A stretch of DNA of 41,235 nt from Avichristensenella sp031549105 (GTDB taxonomy: Bacteria; Bacillota; Clostridia; Christensenellales; Aristaeellaceae): NCBI GenBank assembly GCA_031549105.1, contig JAVBQK010000121.1, positions 1 through 41,235 on the forward strand, in the 5' to 3' direction. Positions 39,883-41,235 of this stretch are shown piece after piece; position 1 is the stretch's first letter; each line of letters begins with the position of its first letter. The notes under the pieces were generated by a model. It did not search any database, had not been told where the DNA came from, and saw only the letters and a program-made list of their open reading frames with translations. Made by a program: the position numbers and the translations under genes.

Positions 39883-41235
39883 GTGGGCATCTATGACGAC
39901 CAAATCAAGTCCCGGATCAAAAGCGACAGTGACAGCTTTGATGAGTCGTTTTTCCGCCTGGCCTCCGTTATAACGGGCGACACGAGAAGCGCGGATACCT
40001 TTTTGAGCGACCGGGAAAAGGCAAAGAATGCCATCGAGGAAATGCTCAAGTATTTTCATATTGTGTCAACGTCCGTACCGGAGGAGTTTCAGACGGTGGA
40101 GGAGCAGCTGGAGTTCCTGCTGCGTCCCTCGGGCGTGATGCGCCGCCGCGTGCTGCTGACGGACCGCTGGTACATCGACAGTGCTGGACCGCTGCTGGGG
40201 GCGACGAAGGACGGCGACATCATCGCGCTGCTGCCGGGGAAGGTTTCCGGCTATACGTTCTTCGATCACAGAACCGGCAAACGGGTCAAGGTGACGCGGA
40301 AGATCGCCGCGGGGATCGAAAGGGACGCATACTGTTTCTACAACCCGCTGCCGCAGGGGAAGCTTGGGATCGGCGATTTGGTCAAGTACATGGTTTCGAC
40401 GCTGTCGGGCGCGGACTGGGCGATGATTGCGGGGACGACGCTGCTGGCGACGTTGCTGGGCATGATCACGCCCTACGCGACACAGCAGCTGTTTTCAAAC
40501 GTCATTGCGTCGGGGCAAACGCTGCAGCTGCTGGCGGTCACGGTGCTGCTGCTGGGGTCCACGGTGTCGCTGGCACTGATTAACATCACCAGCCAAACCA
40601 TTCTCGCCCGGATCAACGCGAAGGTAGGCCTTAGCATGCAGGCGGCGATGATGGCCCGGGTGCTGACCCTTCCCGCCTCGCTCTTTAAGGACTACAGCGC
40701 CGGGGACCTGGCGCAGCGGTTGCAAAGCCTGGATATCACGTTCGGGGGGATATCGGGCATGCTCATCAAAGCAGCGCTGTCAGCGCTGTTCTCCCTGGCG
40801 TATATCGGCCAAATTGCGACGTTTGCGCCGTCACTCGCGCTGCCGGCCTTTGGGGTCATTGCTGCGGGGATACTGTTTGTGCTCATCTCCATAACCGCGG
40901 CCACGAAGACGTATCACCACGAAATGAAGGAGCAGGCGAAGCTGTCGGGCCTGGTGTTCGGGCTGTTTTCCGGGGTGCAGAAGATTCGGCTGGCGGGCTG
41001 CGAAAAGCGGGCGTTTGCCAAGTGGGCCCGGGCATATGAGCAGATGGCGCGGGCGAAGTTCACCCCGCCGATCCTTGTGCGCATCAGCCCCGTGGTCTCC
41101 ACCGCGATCACGGCGGTCGGCACGGTGATTCTCTACTATGTGGCAGGGATGAAAAGCGTTTCCGTACCCGATTATATGGCCTTTTCTTCCAGCTATGGGA
41201 TGATTTCCGCCGCCGTTTTGATGCTGGCAACCATC
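39883..41235 (+). CDS. NHLM-type second ABC exporter subunit, partial (runs off the window)
   Basis: This open frame from GTG 39883 continues to the last base: 451 codons without a stop. An N-terminal region of about 165 residues includes a beta-rich part (LLTDRWYIDSAGPLLGATKDGDIIALLPG). The membrane domain of an ABC exporter follows, with helices at about 180-200, 205-235 and 300-345 and the loop FKDYSAGDLAQRLQSLD. The ATPase domain would follow outside the window. This is the usual partner (second ATP-binding exporter) of the leader-cleaving transporter in NHLM-type loci. GAAGGGAGG lies 8 nt before the GTG, and the gene begins 18 nt after the first exporter gene. The N-terminal part looks short compared with some relatives, but the frame is unbroken. 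Confidence 0.85.
   Translation, partial: MGIYDDQIKSRIKSDSDSFDESFFRLASVITGDTRSADTFLSDREKAKNAIEEMLKYFHIVSTSVPEEFQTVEEQLEFLLRPSGVMRRRVLLTDRWYIDSAGPLLGATKDGDIIALLPGKVSGYTFFDHRTGKRVKVTRKIAAGIERDAYCFYNPLPQGKLGIGDLVKYMVSTLSGADWAMIAGTTLLATLLGMITPYATQQLFSNVIASGQTLQLLAVTVLLLGSTVSLALINITSQTILARINAKVGLSMQAAMMARVLTLPASLFKDYSAGDLAQRLQSLDITFGGISGMLIKAALSALFSLAYIGQIATFAPSLALPAFGVIAAGILFVLISITAATKTYHHEMKEQAKLSGLVFGLFSGVQKIRLAGCEKRAFAKWARAYEQMARAKFTPPILVRISPVVSTAITAVGTVILYYVAGMKSVSVPDYMAFSSSYGMISAAVLMLATI

Noticed and set aside
38539..40059. A 506-codon minus-strand open frame opposite the peptide exporter
   Set aside because: It is rich in His, Arg and Gln as shadow frames are, lacks domains and lies over a clear C39-ABC transporter gene.
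1..41235. CRISPR arrays, insertion sequences, phage genes, tRNA or rRNA
   Set aside because: No regular spaced repeats, transposase or integrase motifs, or RNA gene sequences were seen in either strand.

Overview
This is a GC-rich window (roughly 60 % G+C by eye) with dense, often overlapping operons. It most likely comes from an anaerobic, gut- or rumen-type member of the Clostridia (Bacillota). The indicators are good Shine-Dalgarno sites, a YesM/YesN-type two-component pair beside a sugar ABC transporter, a cre-like catabolite-repression site, a VTC/DUF4956 gene cluster and an NHLM-type peptide-export locus. The exact lineage cannot be fixed from sequence alone. No rRNA, tRNA, CRISPR array, transposase or phage gene was seen, and no gene-free stretch exceeds 300 bases.

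Layout. (1) 149-3969: a binding protein and fused permease of the ferric/thiamine/phosphonate ABC class, with a metallo-beta-lactamase-fold protein and no ATPase gene in view. (2) 4072-6641 (minus): AraC-type response regulator and YesM-type kinase, divergent from (3) 6892-15749: sugar ABC transporter (two permeases, binding protein) followed by a glycosidase-like protein, a D-2-hydroxyacid dehydrogenase, a beta-propeller-like protein and a two-subunit transketolase, mostly translationally coupled. (4) 15753-29011: a tricarboxylate module. A LysR regulator is divergent from tctC-tctB-tctA, an AbrB-family membrane protein and citrate lyase citD-citE-citF. Nearby lie citC with a small P-loop kinase, divergent from a fused citX-citG, then an aconitase-family hydratase. 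Together they could import citrate or aconitate, convert it to citrate and split it to acetate and oxaloacetate. (5) 29127-34423 (minus): a surface cluster of VTC-domain polymerase, GtrA protein, phosphodiester glycosidase, small membrane protein, DUF4956 protein and a beta-helix lipoprotein. (6) 34598-35056: a YhcH-family protein. (7) 35255-41235: a histidine kinase, a response regulator with a SARP-like winged helix, and the start of an NHLM-type peptide-export locus that runs off the right edge. Its HlyD gene is reduced to 69 codons.

The most unusual signal is a dispersed three-hairpin intergenic element of about 80 bp, present in five copies. Four copies start within 7-24 nt of a stop codon, in the orientation of the gene just ended, and stems differ between copies by paired base changes. 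Other points worth following are a two-repeat candidate operator for the AraC-type regulator, apparently leaderless divergent cit promoters, an 11-bp-spaced repeat ahead of the export locus beside a SARP-like regulator, and a run of four hairpins between a binding-protein gene and its permease.
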